Shown here: positions 55,661 to 64,000 of the stretch, piece after piece
How positions within the stretch are numbered: the stretch's first letter is position 1
Layout: every line of letters starts with the position of its first letter
NCBI GenBank assembly: GCA_965277435.1
Contig: OZ255821.1
Span: 1,736,001-1,800,000, forward strand
Direction: 5' to 3'
Length of the DNA stretch: 64,000 nucleotides
Source: Bog-105 sp965277435
Lineage (GTDB): Bacteria > Acidobacteriota > Terriglobia > Bryobacterales > Bryobacteraceae
Program-made: the position numbers and the translations under genes
The notes under the pieces: generated by a model
Told to the model about the DNA's origin: nothing
Seen by the model: the letters and a program-made list of their open reading frames with translations, nothing else
The model's database searches: none

Positions 55661-56551
55661 ATGGTAAGCGCGCCCCCGGCCCCGTCGACGAGCGCTTCGA
55701 CAGCAAGGCCGATTATTTCCTGGCAGCCAATCGCCTGGTTTGGCGCACTGCTCCTTATTTGTTACGCCCCTATTCTCTACCGCATGGGAGTGCAGTGGGC
55801 GACCGACGAGAACATGGGGCACGGATTTTTCGTCCCTGTGGTTGCGGGATATATTGCCTGGCAGCGCCGGGAACTGCTGTTAGCCACGCCGCGCAAGTCC
55901 AATGGTTGGGGCTTATTCCTGGTGATTTTTGCGGCAGCGGAAGCGCTGGCAGGAACGCTAGGGGCGGAGCTCTTTACGGCCCGGCTGGCATTCGTCATCG
56001 CGTTGGTTGGTGTAATTCTCTACCTGGGCGGCACACGCTGGATACGGATTCTTTCGTTCCCTTTGCTTCTGCTGCTCTTCATGATCCCGATTCCGGCGAT
56101 CATCTACGCGCAATTGACACTGAAGCTGCAAATGCTTGCCAGTCAATTGGGCGAGATCATGATCAGTGCCGCTGGGATTCCCGTGCTGCGTGCGGGAAAT
56201 ACGTTGCAGTTGCCGAGTCAGACACTCGACATAGCAGAAGCGTGCAGCGGGATACGTTCGTTGATGTCGCTCGCTTTTCTTTCGCTTGTTTACAGCTATT
56301 TTGCCGACAAACGCGTATGGATGCGCTGGGTCCTGCTGGCGGCGACGATACCGATCGCGATCGGGGCGAACGGAGTGCGGGTAGCAGTCACCGGAATGCT
56401 TTCGGAAATCAATACCAAGCTGGCGCAAGGCGCGTACCACGAGACGGAAGGTTATATCGTGTTTATCGTGGCGATGGCCGCCCTTCTATTGACGCACCGG
56501 CTGATCAGTTTCGGAGCGAAGAAGTGGAGTCGGGCAGGAACAAATGAATAA
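55661..56551 (+). CDS. Exosortase (XrtA/EpsH-like)
   Basis: A 296-residue multispan transpeptidase predicted to cut PEP-CTERM signals and transfer proteins to the envelope or exopolysaccharide. The catalytic triad is visible: Cys195 in DIAEACSGIRSLMSL, Arg240 in IGANGVRVAVTG and His260 in GAYHETEGYIVF. It has about eight hydrophobic spans. The ATG at 55661 has AAGGAG 14 bases upstream. It overlaps epsI by eight bases. No PEP-CTERM substrate or polysaccharide cluster is in this window, so substrates must be elsewhere. Confidence 0.94.
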   Translation: MVSAPPAPSTSASTARPIISWQPIAWFGALLLICYAPILYRMGVQWATDENMGHGFFVPVVAGYIAWQRRELLLATPRKSNGWGLFLVIFAAAEALAGTLGAELFTARLAFVIALVGVILYLGGTRWIRILSFPLLLLLFMIPIPAIIYAQLTLKLQMLASQLGEIMISAAGIPVLRAGNTLQLPSQTLDIAEACSGIRSLMSLAFLSLVYSYFADKRVWMRWVLLAATIPIAIGANGVRVAVTGMLSEINTKLAQGAYHETEGYIVFIVAMAALLLTHRLISFGAKKWSRAGTNE

Positions 56552-57200
56552 TTTCTGGCAGTCAAAGAGCGTCAAAATACTTAGCCTGGTTCTCATCCTA
56601 CAAGCCGCGACTTTTTACGGATTTTCGCGTTCTGAAAAGACACCGCCGCATAAGGCGCTCGCGCAATTCACGCTTAATAACAGTGACTGGACGATGTCCC
56701 AGGAAATGGAAATGGACAAAGAGTCGCTGGACGTCCTGAAGGCGGACGATATCTTGTCGCGCGTCTACGTGGATCAGAAAAACGGACAGACGGCGACCCT
56801 TTTTGTGGCTTATTTTTCTACCCAACGCACGGGAAAAGCGCCACATTCGCCCAAGAATTGCCTGCCCGGGAGCGGATGGGTGCCTGCTCAGTCGGGCGAT
56901 GTCTCGATTTCCATTAAAGGTCAGGACACCCCAATCACGGTCAACGAATACGTGATCGCACGGGGCGACAACGAAAGTGTGGTCTTGTATTGGTACCAGT
57001 CGCACAATCGCGTAGTCGCGAGTGAATATTCGGCCAAGATTTACACCGTGACCGATTCCATACGGTATAACCGGAGCGACACGGCGCTAGTCCGGGTGGT
57101 GGTAGGCGTCGCCAACGGGGACCGTCAGCGGGCGATACGGACGGCCACGTCTTTCGTGCAGACGTTTTTCGAACCCCTCAAAGAATTCCTGCCAGCCTGA
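56544..57200 (+). CDS. epsI: Exosortase-associated protein EpsI
   Basis: A 218-residue protein with one N-terminal anchor (SVKILSLVLILQAATFYGF) and an extracytoplasmic EpsI domain. The conserved blocks are LSRVYVDQKNGQTATLFVAY, SPKNCLPGSGW (conserved Cys) and VVLYWYQSHNRVVASEYSAK. EpsI proteins accompany exosortases in type A exopolysaccharide systems. AGGA lies before the ATG at 56544, and the gene overlaps the exosortase stop. In many systems this domain is fused to the exosortase; here it is a separate gene. Confidence 0.92.
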   Translation: MNNFWQSKSVKILSLVLILQAATFYGFSRSEKTPPHKALAQFTLNNSDWTMSQEMEMDKESLDVLKADDILSRVYVDQKNGQTATLFVAYFSTQRTGKAPHSPKNCLPGSGWVPAQSGDVSISIKGQDTPITVNEYVIARGDNESVVLYWYQSHNRVVASEYSAKIYTVTDSIRYNRSDTALVRVVVGVANGDRQRAIRTATSFVQTFFEPLKEFLPA

Positions 57201-57221
57201 TCCAATCTGTATCCGATCAGG
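57196..57221. terminator. Hairpin between convergent epsI and DoxX genes
   Basis: CCTGATC (57196-57202) and GATCAGG (57215-57221) form a perfect 7-bp stem with a 12-base loop over the two stop codons. There is no T tract, so this is a weak call. Confidence 0.35.
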
Positions 57222-57597
57222 TTCCGGATGCTGTAAACAGGCCGGAAAAGTGACTGCTGAGCCGCCAAAACACCACAAGCCAGAGCAGTATTACAAGAAT
57301 CGCCAGCGGCAAACCGCTTGGGGCCGTGAACACATGGAAGAAGAAGATGTTGAAAATAACAGCTCCGAGAATCGTAAGTGCCAGCGGCACATAGCGATTC
57401 AGCAAAAGAAGGATTCCGCCCAGAACCTGCACAGCAAAAATGGGAATCGCGAGATGCGACGCAACCAACGCGCCCAGGAACTGGCCGGCCACTCCCGGCG
57501 GAGGCTGCATGGGAATGAAGTGCAGGAATCCGTTCAACCCAAAGACAAGGAACACGAGCCCGAGCAGTATTCGAGCAATTAGAACGATGATTTTCAT
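57217..57597 (-). CDS. DoxX-family membrane protein
   Basis: A 126-residue inner-membrane protein with four hydrophobic spans. The N-terminus IARILLGLVFLVFGLNGFLH and the central AVQVLGGILLLLNRYVPLAL are typical of DoxX/SURF4-like proteins, which are linked to thiol or quinone redox balance. It overlaps the stop of the azoreductase gene by four bases (ATGA), so the two are translationally coupled, suggesting a joint role in quinone or electrophile detoxification. Confidence 0.9.
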   Translation of the reverse strand: MKIIVLIARILLGLVFLVFGLNGFLHFIPMQPPPGVAGQFLGALVASHLAIPIFAVQVLGGILLLLNRYVPLALTILGAVIFNIFFFHVFTAPSGLPLAILVILLWLVVFWRLSSHFSGLFTASGT

Positions 57598-58220
57598 GCG
57601 GCGCTCCTGGCTCTAACGAGTTCGTGGGTCGGCTGCAAATAGGCTTGGGGATCAACTTGACCCATGGCGATTTGTGCCACGCCGTCGGCCGCGATAAAAG
57701 AGACCTCCGAGACACCCAAAAAGCCAAAAACAGCCCGCAGGTAAGGCTCGACAAAGTTCATAACAGCAAAAGGAGTTCCTTCGCGATAGACTCCACCGCT
57801 GGCTATCAGGAACGTCGCCTTTTTGTCTCGAAGAAGCCCGACCGGACCGTCTTTGCCGTACGAGAACGTGCGTCCGGATCGCGCAATATGATCGATCCAC
57901 AGCTTAAGCACCGAGGGTATACCGAAGTTGTGCATAGGAACACCGATGACGTACTCATCGGCCGTTTGCAGTTCCGAGATGAGCTCATCGGAGAGTTGCG
58001 AAAGGCGCTGCTGCTCCGCAGTCTGGTTCTCTTTCGGGGTGCGAATTGCCATAATCCAATCCGCTGTGGGGACGGGTAGATGCGATTTTGACAGGTCACG
58101 GGTCGTGACGGTTCCGTCCGGGTGAGCCTCCCGCCAGGTTTGAACAAATGTATCAGTGAGCTGGCGCGAAATCGATTTTTCGGCGAGTGGGCTCGAATCG
58201 AGGCGTAATAGTTTGGCCAT
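57594..58220 (-). CDS. azoR: FMN-dependent NADH:quinone oxidoreductase/azoreductase
   Basis: A 208-residue flavodoxin-fold enzyme that reduces quinones and azo compounds with NADH. The ATG at 58220 has AAGGAG ten bases upstream. Motifs: LLRLDSSPLAEKSISRQLTD (FMN phosphate loop), the VIGVPMHNFGIPSVLKLWID segment, and ATFLIASGGVYREGT. It diverges from a TetR regulator, with two inverted repeats in the shared promoter, a standard quinone-stress arrangement. Confidence 0.95.
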   Translation of the reverse strand: MAKLLRLDSSPLAEKSISRQLTDTFVQTWREAHPDGTVTTRDLSKSHLPVPTADWIMAIRTPKENQTAEQQRLSQLSDELISELQTADEYVIGVPMHNFGIPSVLKLWIDHIARSGRTFSYGKDGPVGLLRDKKATFLIASGGVYREGTPFAVMNFVEPYLRAVFGFLGVSEVSFIAADGVAQIAMGQVDPQAYLQPTHELVRARSAA

Positions 58221-58243
58221 AGTAGATTCTCCTTTAGACAACA

Positions 58244-58285
58244 TGCTGAAAAGTACAGCACTTGGCGACTATACAACAGATGTTG
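58244..58285. promoter_or_regulatory. Candidate TetR operator region between azoR and tetR
   Basis: Two inverted repeats occur in 42 bp: TGCTG-AAAAGTA-CAGCA (58244-58260) and CAACAGATGTTG (58274-58285). A TATACA-like -10 box overlaps the second. Binding is inferred from position. Confidence 0.5.
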
Positions 58286-58330
58286 CCTTCTTTGGATTTG
58301 ATGCAGGTGTTACGTTGAGAAGAGTCATCT

Positions 58331-58930
58331 ATGGCTGTTGGCGATTGCGAAGTGCTCGACCCCCGGATCCGGAGGACACGGCAACTGCTTCAGCAAGCGT
58401 TAGATAAGCTATTGGAAACTCGGAGCTTCGATCAGATTTCGGTACAGGACATTGCCGAGCTGGCGACTGTGAACCGGGCAACCTTTTACGATCATTACCC
58501 GGATAAGTTTGCGTTACTCAAATCTTCCGTTGCCGGGCGGTTTCATAGTTTGCTGGCGGAACGGCAGGTGCGTTTTGACGGAACCTGTAGTTGGGCAATC
58601 GGCTCTCTGATTCGGGCAGTCTGCGATTTTCTAGCCCGGGCACAGGGCGGATGCTGTGAGCGCCAGCGGCAGTTCGATCCGTTTATGGAATCGAGCATTA
58701 TCGAGTTGAGCCGGGGAATCTTGCTGGAGGGAGTGGAACGACATCCGCCGGCCAATGGAATTGCGCCCGAGTTGGTTGCGACCACGGTAGCGTGGGCCAT
58801 CTATGGCGCGGCCAGGGAGTGGGTGGACAGCGTTCCGCGAATTGCGTTAGACGAACTGGTGAATACGGTACTGCGTCTGATCCTGCCGATGCTGTCGACA
58901 GTTGAGAGGTTAGAGCTTCATCACGAGTAA
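58331..58930 (+). CDS. TetR/AcrR family transcriptional regulator
   Basis: A 199-residue repressor. The N-terminal DNA-binding domain reads IRRTRQLLQQALDKLLETRS, FDQISVQDIAELATVNRATF, YDHYPDKFALL. The C-terminal ligand domain is longer than half the protein and includes a CCERQR pair of cysteines that could sense oxidants or electrophiles. It is divergent from azoR-DoxX and probably represses it and itself. Its last 21 bp overlap the 3' end of the phosphatase gene on the other strand. Confidence 0.92.
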   Translation: MAVGDCEVLDPRIRRTRQLLQQALDKLLETRSFDQISVQDIAELATVNRATFYDHYPDKFALLKSSVAGRFHSLLAERQVRFDGTCSWAIGSLIRAVCDFLARAQGGCCERQRQFDPFMESSIIELSRGILLEGVERHPPANGIAPELVATTVAWAIYGAAREWVDSVPRIALDELVNTVLRLILPMLSTVERLELHHE

Positions 58931-61486
58931 GGTCATGTCATCCTGTTGCGGTGCGCCGTTGGTGAAGAGATCGGCGTCAGCAAACAGCTTTGCCACGATG
59001 GCATCGGCGGGCCTGGTTCGCACGGTAAGCGCGGCAGCTACCATGCGCGCTTCGCCCCATTCTTCGTCGGTTGCGGTCATGGCTTCGCTGATGCCATCGG
59101 TATAGGCGATAAGAAGATCACCGGACTCGAGAGCGACTGTTTGCTCTTCATACTGAAGATTGGGAATCAGGCCGATCACCGGGCCGCCCGCCTCAAGGAG
59201 AAGGGGGCTGCAGCCTTCGCGCAGGATGACAGGCGGATTATGGCCCGCGTTTACGTAGCTAAGTTGCTTTGGGACCGGATCGAAGATGGCAAAGAAGAAG
59301 GTGGCGTAGCGAGTAATGGTCGAACCTTCGTAAATGACGCGGTTCACATTCGCCATGAGTTTCGACAGATTGTGAACGCCCTCTTCGAGCATCATGCCGT
59401 GGATAGAAGCACGCAATCCGGCCATCACCAGGGCAGCAGAAACACCTTTGCCGGAGACATCCCCGACCGCGAGCGCAAGACGGCCATCGGCGAGTTGGAT
59501 GAAGTCGAAATAGTCTCCGCCGACGGCTTGAGCGGGGCGGCAGGCGCCAGCGAGACTAATGCCGGGCAGCTGCGGGATCGACTGCGGAAACAGATGCTCC
59601 TGGACTTCGCGGGCGATTTCAATTTCGCGATTGATACGTTCCCGCTGGGCGGCTTCACGGGCGAGCGAATGGGCGAGCTCGCTGACTTCGAGTGCCAGGC
59701 CAGTTTGCTGGGCAACCGACTGAAGAAGACGCAGGTCGGACGGTGAATAGGGCTCGTCGGAGAGCTTAGGGCCGAGGGTCATCAGGCCAAGCAGCTTGTC
59801 GCGGCCGGGCAACGGCAGCAGAAGTTCCGCATTCACCGCATCGAGCGTGTGTCTTTCAGCTGTACCGGCCTGGGCAAACCAGCTCTCCGGATCTTCGCGA
59901 TAGAGCGTGGTGGGGCGTTGGTCACGAGTCAGCGTCTCAACGGCTTTAGAAGATTCATCGAGAAGAAGCGGAGTAGCGAAATCGATGCCGACAGCCTGCT
60001 GCAGACGAAACACCTGGCTGCCGCGCAGGAGAACAGAGATCTGCGGCACGTGCAGGACTTCCGAGATGCGGCGGCATACGGTGGAGAGGAGAGAATCGCT
60101 TTCGGTGAGAGTGCGGGCCTGCTCGGAGAGCTCGCTGAGCACGAGTTCAGAGTGGTAGGCTTCACGAAAAAATTTGCGATCGAGCCAGAACTGCAGCCGG
60201 CGGCCGAGACCAAAGTGAGCGAGCGCGACGAAAACGGCGGCCAGTGCGAGCGGGATGATGACGTCGTGCAGCTGGATCGATTGGCGCGAGAGCAGAGGAG
60301 CGGTGAGTTGCCAGAGAACGATCACCAAAACGATGAGCTGAAAGATCCGAAGAGAGAGGCGCGCCAGAACATATTTGGTCCCCATGCGGAGCAGGATGCG
60401 GAGATCGAGCGCTCGCTGCACGACGACCACATAGGCGAGGGAGAAAGGAAAAAAGAGGGTGAAAATCGCTCCGATGCTAAACAGCCAGGCAGCTACCGGC
60501 CGCGGGATCGCAATGTGCAGCGTTTGCGGGAGGACAAAGACGAGGAGCAGTGCGCCGATCCCAATCACGGAGCCTCCGCAGAGAACCTGTAGTCTGCGGC
60601 GGACATCCGAAGTCGATGCCGAACGGAGCTTGTCGAAGATGGCGACCCAGTAGAGGAGTACGCATCCTAGCGCCAGCCAACCGCCTACTTTGTCGACGAG
60701 CAAAAGGTGGGTTTGAATTTGAAGGCCCAGGGACGGGTAATAGAGTTCGCCGAATCTGACCGCCAATGAGAGCACCAGGCCGGCCAATTGCGGGGCGATC
60801 AGAACCCATTTGAGCCAGGGCCAGCGACGATCGAGACGCCAGCGTTCGGGGAAATAAATCCCGATGAGAAGGACCAGGACACCGGAGGTGTTTTGTAGAA
60901 TTTGGAACCAAACCTCCTGGAAGACTCGCAAGCCGCCTGTCCACCAGTCAGGCCTTCCAAAGAGCGCTTCGGGAAGGCTCAAAAGCAGGAGAATCAGCCA
61001 GGCATTGCGCTCGGCCGGTTTGGCTACAATCACCCAGTAACCCACCAGCAGGCAAACCAAAGGGCAGACAAACTGTAATGCGAGATGGTTGATCCACTCG
61101 AGCGTGGACCAGGGAGGACGGTGCGAGGTCCGAAGGCGGATCACTGCCGTCCGGCGATGGCCATTCGCATCATGTACGCCGATGCGGAGAATCTGGCCGG
61201 CGTGAGCTTTACGGTCAATCGAAATCCACTGCGCTTCGCCACGATAAGGTTGGCCATCAATCGACTCGATCACAGCCCCTTCCTTCAAACCGGCGGCGCG
61301 CGCTTCTTCGCTGACGCGGGTTACGGTTAGCGTGTCGTAGTTCATTTCGAACGGATCTTGGGTATGTTGATCGGCGTGTGCAAAACGGTCGTATAGCGCG
61401 ACGACATTCGCGCCGAAATAGGTGATGCTGGCGGTGAAGTAGAGAGCGATCAATAGCCAGAGAATTGGGGACGGGCGGGAGCGCAT
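58910..61486 (-). CDS. SpoIIE/RsbU-type PP2C phosphatase with PDZ, membrane and GAF domains
   Basis: An 858-residue sensor phosphatase. After an N-terminal anchor (residues about 8-28) comes an extracytoplasmic PDZ-like domain (EEARAAGLKEGAVIESIDGQ), then about eight spans (about 130-430), a GAF domain (about 470-600), a linker coil and a SpoIIE phosphatase domain. Metal-binding Asp residues are seen in AVGGDYFDFIQL, AVGDVSGKGVSAAL, and near the end in YTDGISEAM and QQDDMTLLV. Relatives dephosphorylate anti-anti-sigma factors. No STAS or anti-sigma gene is adjacent. It converges with the TetR gene. Confidence 0.93.
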   Translation of the reverse strand: MRSRPSPILWLLIALYFTASITYFGANVVALYDRFAHADQHTQDPFEMNYDTLTVTRVSEEARAAGLKEGAVIESIDGQPYRGEAQWISIDRKAHAGQILRIGVHDANGHRRTAVIRLRTSHRPPWSTLEWINHLALQFVCPLVCLLVGYWVIVAKPAERNAWLILLLLSLPEALFGRPDWWTGGLRVFQEVWFQILQNTSGVLVLLIGIYFPERWRLDRRWPWLKWVLIAPQLAGLVLSLAVRFGELYYPSLGLQIQTHLLLVDKVGGWLALGCVLLYWVAIFDKLRSASTSDVRRRLQVLCGGSVIGIGALLLVFVLPQTLHIAIPRPVAAWLFSIGAIFTLFFPFSLAYVVVVQRALDLRILLRMGTKYVLARLSLRIFQLIVLVIVLWQLTAPLLSRQSIQLHDVIIPLALAAVFVALAHFGLGRRLQFWLDRKFFREAYHSELVLSELSEQARTLTESDSLLSTVCRRISEVLHVPQISVLLRGSQVFRLQQAVGIDFATPLLLDESSKAVETLTRDQRPTTLYREDPESWFAQAGTAERHTLDAVNAELLLPLPGRDKLLGLMTLGPKLSDEPYSPSDLRLLQSVAQQTGLALEVSELAHSLAREAAQRERINREIEIAREVQEHLFPQSIPQLPGISLAGACRPAQAVGGDYFDFIQLADGRLALAVGDVSGKGVSAALVMAGLRASIHGMMLEEGVHNLSKLMANVNRVIYEGSTITRYATFFFAIFDPVPKQLSYVNAGHNPPVILREGCSPLLLEAGGPVIGLIPNLQYEEQTVALESGDLLIAYTDGISEAMTATDEEWGEARMVAAALTVRTRPADAIVAKLFADADLFTNGAPQQDDMTLLVMKL

Positions 61487-61550
61487 GGGTACGCAAACAT
61501 GTTACTGGGAAATCAGGCGGTTCCGAAAAGTGAATGGGGATAATGCAGGA

Positions 61551-62072
61551 ATGAAGCTGCTGCTGTGTTCGATGACCACCTTACTGCTGGCCGGTGTCGC
61601 GGCTGGTCAGGATGTGCCGAAAGTGGCGAGCCGGCCCGAGATGGCGGCTACGGTTTCGGTACATGTTCACGTAGGCGACCGCCCGGACGTTGAAATTACC
61701 GAGAAGGATCTGGCGAAGATGGCGCGCCATGAAGTAAAGGCGCAGGAGCATGGCAATACGGTGGAGTATGAAGGCGTGCTCCTGCACGATGTGCTGGCGA
61801 GTTTGGGCGTTCCGTTTGGTCCTGCGTTACGTGGAAAGGCGCTATCGACTTACGTGCTGGCTACGGGACGCGACGGATACGCGGTGGTTTACACGTTGAC
61901 CGAAATGGATACAGCGTTCAGCGAAGGTGATTTACTGTTGGCCGATCAGAGCGGCGGAAAACCGCTGGCCGAGAAAGATGGGCCGCTACGCATTGTGGCG
62001 CCGCACGATAAGAAACCAGCCCGATCCCTGCGGATGCTCGACCGGATCGACGTGGTGCAGTTGCGAAAATAG
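61551..62072 (+). CDS. Small secreted molybdopterin-oxidoreductase-fold protein
   Basis: A 173-residue exported protein. It starts at the ATG 61551 with a signal peptide (MKLLLCSMTTLLLAGVAAGQ). The body resembles the sulfite-oxidase-type molybdopterin domain: YEGVLLHDVLASLGVP, YVLATGRDGYAVVYTLTEMD, PLRIVAPHDKKPARSLRMLD. The mature part has no cysteine, so the molybdenum-ligating residue is missing and catalysis in that style is unlikely. It lies 18 bp before the permease gene. Confidence 0.82.
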   Translation: MKLLLCSMTTLLLAGVAAGQDVPKVASRPEMAATVSVHVHVGDRPDVEITEKDLAKMARHEVKAQEHGNTVEYEGVLLHDVLASLGVPFGPALRGKALSTYVLATGRDGYAVVYTLTEMDTAFSEGDLLLADQSGGKPLAEKDGPLRIVAPHDKKPARSLRMLDRIDVVQLRK

Positions 62073-62090
62073 CCGAAGGAGATTGCGCGG

Positions 62091-64000
62091 ATGAACTGGC
62101 TGGAGGATTTCCGAAAAGATCTGAAGTATGCAGTAAGAAGTTTGGGCGCAAACCCGCTGTTTGCGATCGTGGCCGTGTTGACGCTGGCGCTGGGCATCGG
62201 AGCGAATGCCGCCATCTTCAGCGTGATCAATGCGGTAGTGCTGCGGACGTTGCCGGTGCGCGATCCACAGCAGCTTTACTATCTGCGCTCTGATGGAGAG
62301 CCCAACGGAGCCAGTAACACGGGCAGCTCCGATTCTTCGTTTAGTGAGTCCGTATTCGAGCGGATGCGTGCCGATAAGCGGGTGTTCTCGGACGTGATGG
62401 CTTATGTGCCGCTAGGCCTTAACAAAATAGCCGTGCGTGCGGGCAATCTGCCGGAGGAAGCCTCGGCTCAAATGGTGAGTGGTAATTTCTTCAGCGGGTT
62501 GGGCGTGCGCTCGCGCTGCGGGCGGCTGCTCACGGCGGCTGATGAGCGCGATCACACACCCGTCGCCGTGCTGAATTACGGGTATTGGAGCCGGCGTTTT
62601 GCGGGCAATTGCGACGCGATCGGCCAAACGATGTCGATCAATGGAGTGGCGTTGACGATCGTGGGTGTGGCGGGTTCACGGTTTGAAGGCCTCGGCGGCG
62701 ATGCGACCGATTTGTGGATTCCGCTGCAAACCCGGCCGCAGTTGAATGCCTGGGGCATGCAGGGTGAACAGTTCTATGCGACGCCCAATTGGTGGTGCCT
62801 GCTGCTGACGGCGCGGCTCGCCCCCGGTGTAAACAAGGCGCAAGCGGAAGCGGCTGCCAATCCGGTTTTTCAACGGGCCGCCTATGAGCATCTGGGCGGG
62901 AAGCCGATGCGCGGGGAGAAGCCGACCCGTTTGCATCTGCTCGAAGCGCGCGGATTAGGCGGCTATAAAGAAGCTTACGAAAAGCCGCTGACGCTGCTGC
63001 TGATCATGGTCGGGGTGATTCTGGTCATCGCGTGCGGCAATGTGTCGTTGCTGCTGGCGGCGCGGAACACGGCCCGGCGGCGGGAGTTCAGCGTACGCCT
63101 GGCGTTGGGCGGCAGCCGGGGACGGCTGTTTCGCCAATTGCTGGTTGAGAGCCTCCTGCTGGTGTCGGTGGGAGCGGCGCTTGGCTGGCTGTTTGCCGTT
63201 GCAGCAACGCAGGTGCTGGCGAAATGGTCCGAAATAGAGGCTGATCTTACGCCCGATTGGCGGGTCCTGGCGTTCACGCTGGCGATTTCGCTGGTAGCCG
63301 GGACAATTTCAGGTTTGATGCCGATGCTGGGTGCGGTGAAAGTGTCAATAGCGGAGACTTTGAAGACGACAGCGTCGACGGCTTTTCGCGATCAAGCGAA
63401 ACGACGCGTGGGGCAATTCACGACCGCGCTGCAGGTGGCGTTATGCCTGGTGTTGCTGGTGGGCGCCGCGTTGCTGGTCCGCACTTTGCAGAACTTGAAG
63501 GACGTGGATCTTGGCTTCCGTTCCGAAAGCTTGCTGGTGTTCGGAGTAAGTCCGCATTTACAGGCGAACGCACACGATAAGGCCACCGGCTTTTATCGCG
63601 GGTTGATCGACAAACTGCGCTCTCTGCCGCAAGTGGAAGCTGTGACGCTCATGCAGAATCGTCTGGGGTCGCAGTGGAGCAACAATGGAGGAACAGTTCT
63701 CGATGGAAAAGATCCGCAGCCTGGCCAGCAATCGCTGATGCGTTGGAATGCGGTTGGTCCAAATTATTTTGGGACGCTTCACATCCGGCTTATCGAAGGC
63801 CGTGATTTCAACGACGGCGACACGCAGAACTCGGCCAAAGCGGCGGTTGTCAACCGCACGTTTGTAGATCGTTACCTTAAAGGGCGGAGCGCGCTCGGGC
63901 ATACCGTGTCGTTTACAAGCAGGCTGTCGTTCGCGATTGTGGGCGTGGCCGCCGACAGTAAATACACGAGCGTGCAAGAACAAGGGCAACCGATGGCTTA
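62091..64000 (+). CDS. ABC transporter permease, ADOP/MacB-FtsX family (runs off window end)
   Basis: The open frame starts at the ATG 62091 with GAAGGAGA ten bases upstream and is still open at 64000, so the 3' end is missing. An N-terminal helix DFRKDLKYAVRSLGANPLFA is followed by the first span (AIVAVLTLALGIGANAAIFS), a periplasmic MacB_PCD domain (including YGYWSRRFAGNCDAIGQTMS), then FtsX spans (LTLLLIMVGVILVIACGNVS, ARRREFSVRLALGGSRGRLF). A second PCD begins after about residue 480. This is the acidobacterial ADOP form with no ATPase in the same chain. The exported substrate is unknown. Confidence 0.94.
   Translation, partial: MNWLEDFRKDLKYAVRSLGANPLFAIVAVLTLALGIGANAAIFSVINAVVLRTLPVRDPQQLYYLRSDGEPNGASNTGSSDSSFSESVFERMRADKRVFSDVMAYVPLGLNKIAVRAGNLPEEASAQMVSGNFFSGLGVRSRCGRLLTAADERDHTPVAVLNYGYWSRRFAGNCDAIGQTMSINGVALTIVGVAGSRFEGLGGDATDLWIPLQTRPQLNAWGMQGEQFYATPNWWCLLLTARLAPGVNKAQAEAAANPVFQRAAYEHLGGKPMRGEKPTRLHLLEARGLGGYKEAYEKPLTLLLIMVGVILVIACGNVSLLLAARNTARRREFSVRLALGGSRGRLFRQLLVESLLLVSVGAALGWLFAVAATQVLAKWSEIEADLTPDWRVLAFTLAISLVAGTISGLMPMLGAVKVSIAETLKTTASTAFRDQAKRRVGQFTTALQVALCLVLLVGAALLVRTLQNLKDVDLGFRSESLLVFGVSPHLQANAHDKATGFYRGLIDKLRSLPQVEAVTLMQNRLGSQWSNNGGTVLDGKDPQPGQQSLMRWNAVGPNYFGTLHIRLIEGRDFNDGDTQNSAKAAVVNRTFVDRYLKGRSALGHTVSFTSRLSFAIVGVAADSKYTSVQEQGQPMA

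Overview
The window looks like a piece of a high-GC bacterial chromosome from the Acidobacteriota, most likely the Solibacter/Bryobacter side. This is inferred from gene content, not from a 16S gene. Pointers are a TIGR02999-type sigma factor coupled to a Ser/Thr kinase with TPR repeats, an ADOP-type FtsX/MacB permease, a SpoIVB/S55 protease, an exosortase/EpsI pair, a giant propeller-type hybrid histidine kinase, and many small secreted hydrolases. Two complete tRNA genes (Arg-CCU, Met-CAU) are present. No rRNA operon and no CRISPR array were seen.

Region 1 (1-5.9 kb) is a decayed integration hot spot. It holds a 3' fragment of tRNA-Leu(UAA), the catalytic half of a tyrosine integrase, and a fragment of a VirB4/TrbE conjugation ATPase. 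An IS630 element with a -1 frameshift window and a TA target duplication sits inside a TIGR03118-like gene, which is in turn cut by an IS256 element. Then come a TIR/deoxyribosyltransferase-like gene broken by an in-frame TAG, a 3' fragment of tRNA-Lys(CUU) and a frameshifted membrane-protein gene.

Region 2 (5.9-37.6 kb) is ordinary accessory and metabolic chromosome. It has the hybrid sensor kinase, an ADP-ribosylglycohydrolase, an HSL-type esterase, hyuA-hyuB, an MFS carrier coupled to a serine hydrolase, a UPF0175/PIN toxin-antitoxin pair coupled to a cupin, and an M23 peptidase. Further on are a DUF4239-TauE-DUF1634 operon, zinc-ribbon and TPR genes, M28 peptidase-YdeI, MATE-GH2, a CGNR regulator and a Uma2 protein.

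Region 3 (37.6-46 kb) has a membrane pyrophosphatase, a 54-residue membrane protein, the kinase/sigma pair, and a divergent secreted protein made of six 114-residue repeats.

Region 4 (46-51.3 kb) is the conserved core: tRNA-Arg, purD, mnmG, two parS sites, parA, parB and tRNA-Met. It is the parABS partition locus, often near oriC, and rsmG is missing from its usual place. Region 5 (51.3-64 kb) is envelope and stress biology: a propeller protein coupled to an S55 protease, exosortase-EpsI, azoR-DoxX with a divergent TetR regulator, a SpoIIE-type phosphatase, a small oxidoreductase-fold protein, and a permease that runs off the window end.
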